Shown in pieces: positions 1-12,776 of a stretch of 64,000 nucleotides of DNA; within the stretch, counting starts at the first letter, position 1; the number at the start of each line of letters is the position of its first letter. The stretch is from Artocarpus heterophyllus (taxonomy: Eukaryota; Streptophyta; Magnoliopsida; Rosales; Moraceae). The notes below the pieces were generated by a model, which had not been told where the DNA came from, made no database searches, and was given only the letters and a program-made list of their open reading frames with translations. The translations under genes and the position numbers were made by a program. Location: the NCBI GenBank assembly GCA_025403435.1, contig CM046354.1, positions 38,108,459 through 38,172,458 on the forward strand, given 5' to 3'.

Positions 1-420
1 TCAGTTGGAATTACTATTTGAAATAAATGCAAGTATTGAGGCTTACCAATGTGACCAAAAGCAAATGGAAAAGGAAATCGAGTAGCCAGCTTGAAGGAAT
101 CGCAGTTGATCGATATAAAGAAATATCTTTCCTCCCAATGTCTATCTGCGTTAACAAATTCTGTTATGAGTTGCTTCGACCACCGGTACACGATGTAGAA
201 GCGACCCAAGTTTTTGCTGTTTGGCTTCAAGTAGTAGCACCGAATGAAATCATGAATGTCAAAGTTGATCTTAGCCTCTTTGATTAGAACCATTAATGTT
301 ATCAGTAGTCGAATTCCATTCGGCATTACCTGTGTCATGGAGACGTAGAAGTGACCAACAATCTCCATCATGAACTTGGGGATCGGTAGTCAAACACTGA
401 GCTCGAACCATTTGGTGAAC
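1..420 (-). pseudogene. antisense extra ORF of the retroelement, putative gypsy-type transposon domain (PF04195-like)
   Basis: Read on the minus strand from about 420 down to the window edge, the frame gives a protein resembling the plant 'putative gypsy type transposon' domain. It has a motif FTKWFELSV, then a leucine-rich stretch after PNGIRLLI, then FIRCYYLKPN, LGRFYIVYR and, about 25 residues later, HWEERYFFI. Family members share this order: a LP.P....L..F....QL.PN.WR..V block, then F...F.LK......GW.YF and W..RFFFV. One in-frame TGA lies near 391. The frame is then open to position 1, so the domain continues beyond the window. Minus-strand open stretches at 436-743 are low-complexity and may be its degenerate N-terminal part. 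The orientation is opposite to the flanking LTR. The domain call is from memory of the family pattern, not from a search. Confidence 0.5.
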
Positions 421-1488
421 ACACAAAACTAGTTATCATTTTGCGTGTTGGCTCGTTCGCCAGGGTATGGTAGTCGAATTTCTACGGAAGATGGGACCCC
501 ATACTTTGTTCTTATCGTTTACAGATCCCCTTCTGTCAAGACAGATTCTGGGTTCTTCGTAAAAAAGGACACTCCTTTGGTTGGGGAAATGTCCTTCCTT
601 TTTTTTAGCTGTTCGACTTGATCGACACTTGTTGAGGTACTTGTTGGCCGGTTTCGCTCTTCCCCTTTGTTTGTTGCTTCTCTGCTCATCCCAGCACCAC
701 CAATTCTGACACTCGAATCGATCATGGACTGTTGGCAAATCATTTCGTTGATTTCCTTTTAGTCATTGCTCGACCAAGGGTCCTTGCCACTGCTAGAGCT
801 TGAATCAATGATAACCGCCTTTGAAATTCTTATGAAAACAAGTTTACCAAAGGAAATATAGGGTTTTGGAGATTAAAAAGCTAAAGGATCCTAAAATCTA
901 GAGAGGTTCTAACTATTCATGAGCGTTCAAGACTCGCAACAGCCAAACAGGTTCAGCAATCGCTGATTTTCTCAGAAAATGAGGCGTATTTGGTATCAAA
1001 ATACTTAGAATTGAAAGAAAAACAAGATTACATAAAGAAAATCGCAAGAAAATTAGAAGAGAAGGAAATCTTGCCTAGAAATCATAGAGAAACTCTGAGA
1101 AACAGAGAGAAAATCGCCTTGAGTTCGAAGAGAGAGAAGCGAAATGAAGAGATGAGGGAAAATGTGAGTTATATACTACCCAGAGGTGTCAGATCGACGG
1201 TTAAGATCATTTTGGAACCATTTGATCCAAGGGCTAGGATTTCACGTCCTTTTGAGTTCCCGCTCAAACCGAGGCGGTGTCTTTTCGAATCAGACGCATA
1301 CGTCAGTGTTGTAGAAATATTTTGGGGCCTACCAATTGCGTGATGACACATGTTGCAAGTAATTAAGTGTCACGGTTTTCCATGGAAAGGTAATGATTCA
1401 AGCCCAGATGCGAGATATCAATCAAGGTGACGTGTCGTTAGACTAGAGCTTGACTTTTTAATCACTCCTGTAGTTGATTACATCGACT

Positions 1489-1506
1489 AAGGAGTGGGGG
1501 GCTAAT
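1489..1506 (+). other. polypurine tract next to the 3' LTR
   Basis: The purine-rich run AAGGAGTGGGGGG is followed by CTAAT and then the TGTTGGGG LTR start. This is the usual place and composition of a plus-strand priming tract, and it sets the element's orientation as plus. Confidence 0.65.
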
Positions 1507-2221
1507 TGTTGGGGTGCAATTTAGTCAGGCCCAAATTGCTAACAAGTCCAGGTGGTCCAATGTTGAAACTAATCAAATGGATCGAATGGAATCAACTCAC
1601 TAAAGTCTGATCATATTGACGATTCGTACTGTTCGCTTGATTCGATCAAATTGCTTGGTTGGAGGCATTCGGTTCTTGATTGCTCAAGATAATTTGTACT
1701 CATTACCTAAGTCTTTGTTCTACTGGATCAATTGCCACGAGTTGGCGGTTATTAGCACGAACTGACGGTTATAACACGCCTAGTCATGGACCGAAACGTG
1801 GGGGAAGTGTGATTCTTGCAACCTATTAGCAATCAACACGTGTCCCGCCATTGCAGTTACTTATAGTGCATTGTCTCACTCCATCAAACGGTTGAGAGCT
1901 ACGATTCTTCCTTATTTTCTATATAAAGGGTTGGTTGTTTCATTGAACAATACACAGAAATAGATACAGAAACTCTGCCCATTTGCTTTCTCATCTATTT
2001 CTACTCTTTTGTACACAGAATATTATAGTGAATTACAGTGGACTTAGCTCTTCATTAATAAAGTGAACCACTATAAATCTCGCGCGTTATTCTTGTTACA
2101 GCATTATTTATTTTGTTTATTTCACTCTAATCTTGCACTTTAACCCGAGCTAATAGGTCCATTTAACAGTGATTTGAGGGCCCAAGTTCCTTAAACAGAA
2201 CTACAATAACCCAATCTAACA
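1507..2221 (+). mobile_element. LTR (3' LTR) of the gypsy-type element, about 715 bp
   Basis: The LTR starts TGTTGGGGTG and ends CAATCTAACA (TG...CA ends). It contains a TATA box TATATAAA at 1920-1927, and AATAAAG near 2058 could be a polyadenylation signal. The right flank is T-rich (2222 onward) and the matching left target site lies outside the window, so a target duplication cannot be tested. There is no second copy of this LTR in the window. Confidence 0.65.
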
Positions 2222-4931
2222 TTTTTACATTTGATTGTAGATCCACCGTCTACAGATCGCTATTAAGATATTGATAAAATCATAAAAATATGGTCATTAC
2301 TTAATATTTTTAATTGCTAACTTTTTAAATAATTAATTAATTTTTCAAATATATTAATCTATAAAATTTGTTTTCTATTGTGGCCCACTGAATTAGAATC
2401 CTGCATATGTCATTGAGTAAAAAGGTTGTTTACAAGGAAGATTTTCTCAACACATATGAACTCTTTCCGATTAATATGTATATAGCATTTCCAGTTTTAC
2501 AAGAATTAAACTTCAGTCTTTTAAAATGTCCTCACCTCCATTTTAGGCTTTTCTAATTGCAACGACAACAAAGTCGTTGTCATTGTCGATTTTTGTCTAC
2601 CTAAAATATATCAGCCCAAGAATAACAAGAATTAAAAAACTTTTTAAAAACTATATAGTATGATTTGTTATTATTATTTTTCAAATAATGATTTTGTTTG
2701 TATCAGTGAGCATGAAATTCTAAAATTTTTATTATATAAAAATATAACTGAAAATTTAAAAAAAACCAAAAAAAAAAAAAACTTTGCCAATAAAGATTAG
2801 ATATTAGCATCTGGACAATCAAAACGGTCTTCTCTAGAGACTCTCTCTTTTTTTAAATTTCCCCCCTTCTTTCATTTTCCTCTTTGTTTCAATTTCTGCC
2901 AATTTTTCTTTTGGAGAGAGCGTCCTTTCTAGACGATCTCTCTCTAGTAACTTTTTTGTTTTCGTATTGAATAAATATATACCCACTTAGATGTAGATCT
3001 ATAACGATGATGAGTTTGTTCTATATAAATCTCTATATTGTTGTAGTTTTTCTTTTTAGTTTTCTCATCTTATGTGTTTTGATGTAGTCAATTGTTAGAT
3101 TTAGAGCCTGTAAGTGTGAAACATGGAAGATTTTTTTGTTTTAATTGTTTAAGAGTATTGATTAGAACCAATTGATTAAAAATATTGTAGTGTGTGAAGG
3201 CTTTACATTGTAACTCTTTTTTTTTTATAATATAACACATGAGAGCTTTATATTATAACAACCAAAAGTTTTGGTTAAAATTGACAACGCTAAATACATT
3301 TTTTGTTTCAAAGTTTAATCAACAATAATTTTAAATAGTACTATTTTATTTGTTCTAATATAATATGATATACCTTATTGGGTCATCTTAAAGTAATGTC
3401 TCTAATTTAATAGGACAGGCAACTCTATTGTAATGTTATTATTATTTTTAGATAATGCACGATTATTCATTTATGCTAATCTAAGAGATTTTTTCTATTT
3501 TAAAATATACACATCATTAATTATTATTAAAATATATCTTTATTGAAATAATAATAATTGAAAACAAATATATATATATATATATAAGGTTATTTATCTT
3601 TTTATGCTATGTACTTTAGGTTTATTTAAACATTATAATTTTGTTTTTTGATTTCATTGAATCTATATCTTTAAATTAGATTTAATACACGAATTTATTA
3701 CTTTTCCTAATCAATTTTCAGTTTTGACCTAAAATTGACCAAAATACCCTCAAATTAAAAAATTAGAGAACTTTAAGAACTTAAAAAAAAATTATACTAA
3801 GGGTTTGACTTCAAAAATGTATATAATACCCTCAAAAATATGTGTTAGGTGTGTTTTTGTTTTTGTTTTTTTCTCTTTTTTTAAGTGTTAAATTTTCTCT
3901 CTTTCACTTAAAAATAATTTGGTTATTTTAAAGATCAAAAATTAATTATTGACTGAGTTAAGGTAAAGATTTGTATATAATTCAAACGTATATATTCAAC
4001 AAGATAAAGCTCCAAAAGTATAATTTTTCAATTATCTTAAAACCAAAGGGTATGAAAATATAAATATTATATATATATATATATTTTTTTTTTGTTTCAG
4101 TATACCGCTTAAGTTTTAAATTTTTTTCCCATTTTTTGGATATTCGTATATTTTAATTTCCCAGTAAAAAATACAAAACTATTAAAATAGAAAATCTTTT
4201 GAAAGAAAATTACAAAAAAAAAAGGGAAGATTTAAAAATATCTATCCTCCAAGTTATATGGCCCGCCTTTTTCTTTTCGAATAAAGCCAATAAAGAAAAG
4301 TGGACCCCCAACCACAACAACACAAAAGTACATAGATATTTAGATCTAATGCCACCATTTTAAAACGGGGATTGAATTATGCTAATAGTTAGGAACCTTT
4401 TTTTTTTTTTCCTTTTTTCTATGTTGTTTTTCTTCCAAACTGTTAAAGATAAGAGTGCATATTTAGAATTGGAACTCTAGTATGATGATATAGTTGTGGT
4501 ATTTTTACAGATATTTTTTTAATGCCATAAATTAACTTAAGCTTTTAATTTGTAGCATACTTATAAAGACCCTCAAACTATATTATTAAACAAAAAATAA
4601 GACGATAATAATTTTTGAATAATTTTCATTAATGATATTTTTGGAATATACTTTTTTTTTTTGAAGGGGATGATCAGTTTAAATTTGTAATATAATAGAT
4701 GGTATGGCCTAACTTTTTAAATGTAATATAAATAAATATATTTTTTAAAAGTATCAAATAACATGTAATTTTTTTTGGGAAACTTTTAAGGGATAAATAA
4801 TTTAATTCCTTTTTTACAGTAAACATATAAAATCCTAAAAATTAAAATGTACTGTGTACATTATCCAAACAAAAAAAGAAGCAAATTTATGTTGGAGATA
4901 AGAGTTGCAAAGCAGAGCATAGAGACAGGCC
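2222..4931. other. AT-rich intergenic region upstream of PnsB2
   Basis: No gene or recognised transposon is seen. The region is very AT-rich with homopolymer runs and simple repeats, including (TA)n at about 3569-3586 and 4068-4083. The right end must hold the PnsB2 promoter and 5' UTR, but no convincing TATA box could be singled out in the AT background. Confidence 0.6.
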
Positions 4932-7900
4932 ATGGCCATGGCTTTGAATCCACTTTTCACGCCAAATCCCATATCTTTTTCCACAACCAAAACCATAATT
5001 ACCAATCACACATTAATTCCCTCATCCAAAAACTCCATATTTCGGCACTGCAAAAACAATAAGTCCAAGAAGGAATTACTACTACCAAGAGTGGGCTCAA
5101 TTCCATACCAACCCATCAACGTGGACTACTTGGAGGAAGAGTTCAGCGGCCATGGCGTTACCTTCCAAGGCATCGGTGACAGCTGCGTCGCGAAGATGCG
5201 GTTGGAGAACGGGAGCGCCGCGATCCTGATGCTGCCAAGTGGCTTGATCACCTCCTACAAGGCTGCCATGTGGCATGGAGGCACGGACGAGATGCTGCAC
5301 TCGTTGGTCACTGAGGAGGAGGAGATTAATGGTGGTGCTGCTATTCATGGAGGGGTTTCTTTGGCCTTGGAGTTTTCATGTGGTGATGGAGTTTCTTGGT
5401 CGCCATGTAACTGGGCTCTTCAGAACGTCAAGGGAAACTCTGAGGATTCAATTCAGGTCTGCTTTTCGTTTAATCTAATTCTTCAAAGAATCAAATTACA
5501 TTTATTTCCACAATTAGTCAATCTGGTTGTAGTTAGAACACTTTTTTTTTCTAAAAGGAAAATTTCAGCGTCAACTAAAAAAAAGTACGTATTTAAACAT
5601 AGCGAGAGAAAAATTTGACCTCAAATATTGACTAGATCCACTACCTAAGGGATGAAGTACATTTACAAATCACACACGTTGAGATTAAAGGGAAACGATC
5701 CTCTTGACACATAAAAGCACGATCAAAACTTGTTATGAATGACCACTACAGTATGTTGATAAAACTAATTAACTAAAACCAAATAGCTAATACTGAGGAG
5801 ACAAGCGGTATGATTTCAAATCTAAATAGGCATCAACATACCTACCGTTGAAACAAGAGAATATGACACATAAACTAAACAAAACAACGAAATCGTACTA
5901 AATCTAAAAGGCAGAAACATCAAGGCAGAGGCATATTGGGCCGGGGGGCGGCCCAAGGACTCTTTGGCCCTCCCAAATAAACTTTTTTATATTTTTGTTA
6001 CTACTTTATCTCTTAAAATATTCAAAATTGCAATATAAACAAAGGAAGTATTGAAAATTTTAGTTATGCCTCAAATTTTGACTTTCAAATATAGTTTTTT
6101 CAAAATGTAGAAATGAGATTTATTAAAAAAATCTTCTAAGTATATCCGTCTTAACTTTTTTAAGTATAATCATATTTCAAACTTAAAACCATGAATGAGA
6201 ATCGGAAAGAAGCTATAACACTGCCTTTGAGTTGGAAGGAAGCCGGAAAAGAATCGGTCAACCAATGCATGAAAACCGCTACCTCCCACCTCCACCTGCT
6301 AGAGAGATTGTCACCTCTACGGATCTGCCGTCCCATGGTGACCAAAGCCCCTATATATAGAAAACCCCAAGCATTGGAGCACCATCAGCCCACAAAGAGA
6401 AAAACAGCCACTTCATCATCTTCAACTATTACACAGCTAAACAACTTTAGATCTTGGAGTCTTCGGCTCCTAAAAATGGCCAACAACCACATCCTATTCT
6501 GTGTTGGAAACCATCCCCCAAGCCCCATAACTTGATCCCAGTTCATAGTAATGTTGACTCTTCCTTAAAGCTTTTGGCATTGCACCACTTGGATACTATC
6601 CCAAGAGGTCGGGAGTCCGGAGACCTACCCTTCAAAACCTCCTATTGAGGCGGTGCACCTACACTTTAAGAGAATAAGATAAAACCCTCGCAAGAAAAGA
6701 AGAAGGAGAAAACCCTATAAATAGTTTAAAAAAAACCATTAATTTTTTTAGGCTCCCAATAAAAGCAATTTAAATTTGAAATCAATCTATAAAGAGCCAT
6801 AAATTCTTTTATTTCTTTAAAATTAGTCTATGTAGTCAATTTGATTCTATAAACTCTCATTAAACTCAAAAATTATCTCTTTAGATAGTATCTCAATTAA
6901 ATTTTGAGAGGAAATTCTTAACGTTGTCCTATAAAAGATCCATAAAGTATTTCTCTTTAGAAATAGTTCATATGTTAAAAGTTGTATCCCTAAAAAAGAT
7001 TGAATTAGTTGCTTTGTTAAAAATAAAAAGAAAGTTAGGCAAATAACCTATTTTTTGCCATCATTTTGAGTAAATGGCTAAGCTTTTTAAAAATTAGGGA
7101 AATGACCAAACTTTTTGAAAATGAGGAAAATAACCTCTTTTTTAGCAACAATACATCATTAATTGACATTAGTAAACACTTATTAACTATAGTTTATCAC
7201 TAAGAGATTAATTTATCATTGATTTACTAATGATTTATCATCTACAAATTAGTAAATTATTGAGTGAATAAACTACAAAGCTTTAATCAATGATAAACTA
7301 GAAGTCAGTGCATCATTGACATAAAAAATGATCATTTTTCTAATTTTCAAGAACTTTGGCTATTTACTAAGTTAAAAGCTTTAAAATATTTATCCCAAAA
7401 TCCCTAAAAAAAAAGATGAAAAACGTCAAGTTGTGCCAAATGTAATCCCTAAACATCAAAAGAAAATTCCCAAATTAGGTTCTTTGCTACACATTGGGCT
7501 TTTTTTTTAAATCAATTTATTCACATATGTAATTATGATAATTTTTTTGAGTCATTATATTTGGCCCATCAAATTAATAATTGTTCTAAATTATTATAAT
7601 CTTACTGTAAAATCTTTGGAAATTTATACTTCTATAAATATCTTTTGTAGTAAACGCATGTTATTTTTATACTCTTAATCTATCACATAGGATTTTATAT
7701 AAAAATGAAAAATAAATTTAACTAAGAACATAACTTTTTTTTGCAAGACAAAAAACAAAACATTAAAATCAAGACATTCAATATTAAACAAAGAAGATAA
7801 TATTTGTATATGGGCTTAATTACATAATTATACCTTTTAGTTTAACTATTTGCCAATCTATCCTTCTGTTTTTAGAAACTATAAAGGTATCTTTTGAATT

Positions 7901-10177
7901 TAAAAAACATGTTTCAATTTATTCTTATGAATAGAAAAAATTAGATAAAATAACATAATTGCCTCCAAACAGTTATTATAAATCATAAATTTAGACATAT
8001 AAAAACTCCTAAACCAAAGCATAAAATTTCAAAAAAAAAAACAAAAATCTTGTTTTGTAAACAAATTCCGTCTAATTAAGTATATTTTTGTTTCATTTCA
8101 TATATTTTATCTAGTAGTGAGGGATAAAAAAGAACCGAGATTTCAAATTCAAAAAAAAAAAAAGACTTTTGTAGTTTCTTAAAACAGAGAAATAGATTAA
8201 AAAATAATTAAAACTAGAAGTTATAATTATATAATTAACCCTTTATATATATCTTAGCCAGTAATCTTATCACCACACGTGAACGAATTTGACCAAAAAT
8301 TTCCAGTTCTTATTAAAAAAATATATATTTGTATGTGTATGTTGGAGTTATTATTGGATCTCATGCCAATATCATTATATACTGAGCTAAACAATAAGAC
8401 GCAGACGATGAGTCTTTGTTACAACTTTACTGAAAGTGAAATATAAAGGCCTTGATTGGCAATGCTTTTGTTTTCTGCTTTTTGTTCATGAAAAATGAAA
8501 ATGCCAAGCCTTGCCAAGCTAAATGCCTTTATGCTTTCTCAAAAAAATTTGACTTTCTCGGGTAAATATATCTCACTTAACAAGGCCAAAATCTTTTTTT
8601 TTTTTATAAAGAATGATAAATACAGTTTTATTTTAAAATATTTTTTTGAGAAGTCATATTTTATGATTTTAACTCGAAGCACTTTTAGAGAGTCAAAACA
8701 ATGCTGATTGAATAAGTGCTTTTAAACTTCGAAAGCTAAAAGCAACTTCTAAGAAGGCCTCCCAAGCAAGCCCATAATGTCCTTATGTTTTTGTGTGTTT
8801 CTTTTCTGTGATGCTGCTTACAAGTTTAAGGCCGTCCTTAAAGAGGAAATTATTAATCTGAGAAATGCAGGTGGAACTTATCAGCACTGATTTAGGAGAG
8901 AGAATGGAAGTAAAATACATCGTGACTCTCAAAGAAGATGAGTTGAGCTCAGATCTCGTGATCTCAAACTCTAGAGCTGCACCAGTCCAACTTACTGGAT
9001 GTGTTTTAAGCCATCTAAGAGTGAGCTCACCAGATGCAGCCTATGCAATTGGATTAGAACGGTCGAATTTTGTTAGCCGACCTCCGTTCATGTCGAACTT
9101 TGGCATTGTTCCTCCAGACTTTGGCCAGCAAAATGAGTCTGGATTTAGCCAACTTTTGGATAAGATGCCATTCTGGCATTCAAGACATGGAAACAATGGT
9201 GATGAGACAAGGAGCAATGGAGGTGAATCCGAAGAAGAAATGGAGGGTGAAGAAACTGACAACTACAAGCATTTAAGAGAGGAAATGAGTCGAATATACA
9301 CCTGCGCTCCACGGAACATAACAGTCATTGACAGGGTACTTATCTAAAATAAACTAAACTCTGAATCCTCTTTTCAACTTTTACATGACACTTGCAATGG
9401 AAATAGTTATGTTTGATCTCGCACTCGCTTTACTGATCTTCATTCTGATTCTTCTACATTTTATGATTCAATTCTCATTCCATGTAAATGGGATATTACA
9501 TCATGGCCTCCAAGCGCAATGGCTCATAATCTTTCATATGTAAAAAACTAAAGCATAAATGGAGTTTAATTCACTGAACTTATTGGTGCATGTGCATACA
9601 TGTCATGATGTAGCTTGTTATTTTATGGTCTTAGATCACAAATCCTCTACATAGCTTGTTGTTTCGAAACCAAAAACTTCAATTTCAAGCTTTCATGGAG
9701 CTGCACTTTCCAAATTCTGTTAAAAGAGCAAGTAGCTTTATACTATTTGATTGAAGAATATTTTCCCAAGGACTTGTCAGTTTCTATGTGGTAAAGAAGG
9801 CATAATTCTTCATCATAAGGAGGTGACATAGAAACCACTTGAGTGAACTTATGAGAAACTTCAAAGAGCCATTCCTTGAACTGCTTATAATAATTTTCTT
9901 TTCTTTCTTTTGCTTTATTTGGTATTTTTTCCCCTCAGTCTGATCATTGGAATCTCTCTCCTTTCTACTTTCGATGTAACAGGGTAGAAGAAATTCGGTG
10001 ATAGTGGGAAGAAAAGGATTTGATGAGCTATACATGTTGAGTCCTGGCTCCAGTCATGAGTTTTATGGCAAGTATTCTTATATATCTGTAGCCCAATCGG
10101 CCATGCTTAAACCATTAATTGTGGGCGCTGAAGAAGTGCTACGGGTTGGACAGGACTTGTACAATCCAAATCTCTAA
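4932..10177 (+). CDS. PnsB2: photosynthetic NDH subunit of subcomplex B 2, chloroplastic (three exons)
   Basis: This subunit of chloroplast NADH dehydrogenase-like complex subcomplex B (also called NDF2/NDH45) takes part in cyclic electron flow around photosystem I at the thylakoid membrane. Exons are 4932-5456, 8871-9335 and 9983-10177; all junctions are GT-AG and phase 0, giving 394 residues. The start gives MAMALNPLF and a Ser/Thr-rich, basic N-terminus of about 50 residues typical of a transit peptide. A galactose-mutarotase-like fold follows: LPSGLITSYKAAMWHGG near 100-116, GGAAIHGGVSLALEF, then QLTGCVLSHLRVS in exon 2, and a C-terminus ending GQDLYNPNL. An acidic insert lies near residues 290-310. 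Mutarotase activity is not expected in this family. Intron 1 is 3.4 kb and repeat-rich; intron 2 is 647 bp. The assignment rests on remembered similarity to Arabidopsis NDF2. A second in-frame ATG two codons downstream could also be used. Confidence 0.88.
5457..8870 (+). other. repeat-rich intron 1 of PnsB2
   Basis: The intron starts GTCTGC after CAG and ends TGCAG. Most of it is AT-rich without coding signal. A less AT-rich block at about 6183-6710 stands out. It has a TATA-like TATATATAG at 6352-6360 and open stretches on both strands, but no domain was recognised, so it is probably an old transposon or LTR fragment. At 7040-7400 short phrases with GACCAAACTTTTTGAAAATG-like cores recur, as in decayed repeats. 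There is no evidence of a separate gene. Confidence 0.55.
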
Positions 10178-10580
10178 GTTATGCTTCATTCCATTTAAAG
10201 TTGAGTAAGTTATGCTTGTTTAAGAAGAAAGTTGATTTTGATGTAGAATCCGGATAGTCTTCCTGTGTAAGTTGTCATTGGATTAATTAAACTAACCAAA
10301 AAACTTTCATAAGCACATCTGATCAATCACCATAACTGAAATAGAGAATCAACCAAAAGACAAATCCTTTCAAGAACATGAACCCCCTTACATTTTGCAA
10401 TTCATTAAACTCTCTGGTTGGGTGCTTGGCGGTACAATTGCATTAAGAAAACGAAAAAAACAAAAACAACAGGAAGAAGCAGAAGAGCTTCCTCAGACTC
10501 AAAAATTCAGAAATATACCTATTAATTTGTAATCCTGATTTACACTATCAGAAGAAATTGATAGATTAGAAACAAGAAGA
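10178..10580. other. convergent 3' intergenic gap between PnsB2 and SINE1
   Basis: Only about 400 bp separate the stop codons of the two convergent genes. The interval must hold both 3' UTRs. No other coding signal was seen. Confidence 0.6.
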
Positions 10581-12776
10581 TTAAGTTGGAACAAGATAGC
10601 AACTTCCATCCTGATCACTTAACCAAAAGACTAGAGTAAATGCTGCCAGTAGTGCAAAGGAGAGTCCGCAAACAAATTTTAGAGCAACCTTTGGATGACT
10701 AGTTTTCTTTTCTGGAATTACATGATGAGGAACTTGAAAATCAGGATCTATAGGAATGTCTTCTGTTGATAACACAGATTCATCGCAATCTTGGAACTGC
10801 TTAACATCATCATATAAGCTTTCATAGTCATCAGGTAAATTACAATTTTCATCACATCCAGAAACCGGGCTCCAATCAAAATCACTGAGGGAGTGACATC
10901 TGGACCTTCTCTTTTGTTTCTCAGGATATTCTGAGTTAATATCTTTTGGATCATGTAGAGAGCGAACAAGATTCCTTGGAGTTCTGAATATATCCTTGTC
11001 AATATTAATTGGAGTACGTGACCTCTGATGTACAAGAGTTTGTAAACAGATATTAGTTCCAAGAACAAATAAGGCAATGAAACAACCTGTAACACTACAC
11101 AGTTTCACAAATATAAAATTCAGATACAGTCCAAATAAAAAAGCAAACCTTACTAAAAATTTTCATTTTTGGGGTCTTCTACTTTATAACTCGAGATAAA
11201 TTGATATATGTGTGTGTGTGTGTGTGTGTGTAAAATCAGGTATTGTAGGTATAATGGCTTCTGTTTTATAAATGGAATTCGGCAAGAAGAATGTTCCCCT
11301 CAATTCGTTAATTAACTGCCTTTCAGTTCAACTTTTGATTTAAAAATACTTCAGAAACTAGAGAAGTGACAGGTTCAGAAGTAATTTGATTTCTTTTCAT
11401 ATAAGTAAAGAATCATAGAGATATATGCATCTGCAACTTACTAGGGGACTGGATGCAGCGCTTCTAGAGATTCCACGTCTTGGATTGTTCCACGAGAACC
11501 CTGAGAATTCTTCACCGTTCCCTTTGGTATTAACAAATCTATTGTGGTCAGATTGCTGAAAACATGTGTCAGAGACACCACTTGATCTGGCAATCTCTGA
11601 GAAGAAACCATCCTTGAGAGACACATCAACTCCTCCATTCTCATAACTCCAAAGCTTGTGGTCAACAGTCCTGCAGTCACTATCCAAGTATTGAATGTCC
11701 TGCTTTGATAAAATTGGCGAATCGATCAATGAGTCATATTCAACAGAGGAGTTAACGAAATGTGATCCAGGAGATGCAGGTAAAGGAGATTGCTCGCTGT
11801 CACCCGATAAAGCTCTCCCCATATTGTTGTCTCTCATACTAAAACTAGATCCAGTCACTGAACTGGAACCTTTATGGGATTTGGACTCATTTTCTGAAGC
11901 AATTCTTCGTGCAGTTTGCAATGCTTCAAAAGCAGCCGCTTTGATATATGAAAACTGATCACGTTTACACTTCTCCATCTCCTGGATTATCAACTGAAGC
12001 TCGGTGCATATGCTCCATGGGTCCAAACACTTCATTAAAGACTTAACCATTTGAATAGTTGACAGTCGTTTATGAGAATTCCCTTCTTCAGCCCCAGTAT
12101 TTAGGATCCTCAATCCAGACTGTACCAGTAACCTAGCATATGGTTCAACAGCCACAGAATTGCGTTTTGCTAGAGCCATAACAAGACCCATGTGAGCGAT
12201 AGTCTGTGTAGAATTCTCCTCTAGAGCCCCAGCCACATTCTGACAAACCTTATTAACCATCTCATACGAAGCAAATCTCCAATTGTCATTTTCAACAAGA
12301 GCCTTTAAGCAAAGAGCAGATCCTGAAGTGAGGCTCTCTTGAGAACCCAATAGAGAATCCGAAAGAGGACTGCAAAGTGAATGAATTACGTGTCTCTTTC
12401 TCTCTTGAGGAGTGCTTGCATCAATTCCATATCTAGCAATCGCGGGAACCACCTTCGAGCATGCCTGCTGTAGTGAGAAAGAGCCTGCACTTGAAGCCAA
12501 GGTCTTGATTATGGACGCCATGATGTTGTCTATCACAGGCACTATTTTGGCACCATGAACACGGGCAAGGACTTCGTAGAGAGAAATTGAGCATTCCGCG
12601 GACAAAGAACCAGCCTCTTTATTTCGAGAAAGTTCCGCAAGAAAGAGCGGGATTTCATTTGAATCCAAATCTTTCACAAAGGATATGAGTGCCTTCATTG
12701 CTGCTCTTTGACTATCCACATCTTTGTCAAGATTTTGTAGCTCTTGTTGTAGTATTGCGCTAAGACTCCTGCCCAT
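10581..12776 (-). CDS. SINE1: SUN-interacting nuclear envelope (KASH) protein, SINE1/SINE2 type
   Basis: This is a plant KASH protein of the outer nuclear membrane that binds SUN proteins in the perinuclear space and links the nucleus to actin. The CDS reads 12776-11442 and then 11024-10581 on the minus strand, with donor GTAAGT and acceptor CATCAG, both phase 0, giving 592 residues. Residues 1 to about 300 are leucine-rich helical repeats of the ARM type (MGRSLSAILQQELQNLDKD start). Residues 300-480 are a Ser-rich linker. A hydrophobic helix, FVCGLSFALLAAFTLVFWLS, sits near 561-581. The luminal tail DQDGSCYLVPT ends in VPT, the plant KASH signature that fits the SUN pocket. SINE1 and SINE2 cannot be separated by eye. 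An alternative acceptor 50 bp upstream would add residues, but CATCAG joins best to the RSRTPINIDKDIFRTP block. A 5' UTR intron precedes the start. Confidence 0.87.
11208..11232. repeat. (TG)n microsatellite in the SINE1 coding intron
   Basis: About a dozen TG units lie in the 417-bp intron 11025-11441. Confidence 0.85.

Larger units (their letters stand above)
1..1506 (+). mobile_element. 3' internal region of a Ty3-gypsy-type LTR retrotransposon (Tat-lineage-like)
   Basis: This stretch ends at a purine-rich tract followed at once by an LTR beginning TGTTGGGG, so it is read as the part of a plus-oriented element between pol and the 3' LTR. No protease, RT or integrase motif is visible; pol would lie left of the window. 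The only protein-like signal is an antisense reading frame at 1-420. Extra antisense ORFs between pol and the 3' LTR are known in Tat-lineage gypsy elements such as Grande and Retand, which is the basis for the lineage guess. Plus-strand open stretches at 27-287 and 990-1343 show no recognised domain. Confidence 0.6.

Noticed and set aside
27..1343. Plus-strand open frames at 27-287 and 990-1343
   Set aside because: They have no domain and lie in a retroelement tail; the minus frame at 1-420 carries the recognisable pattern.
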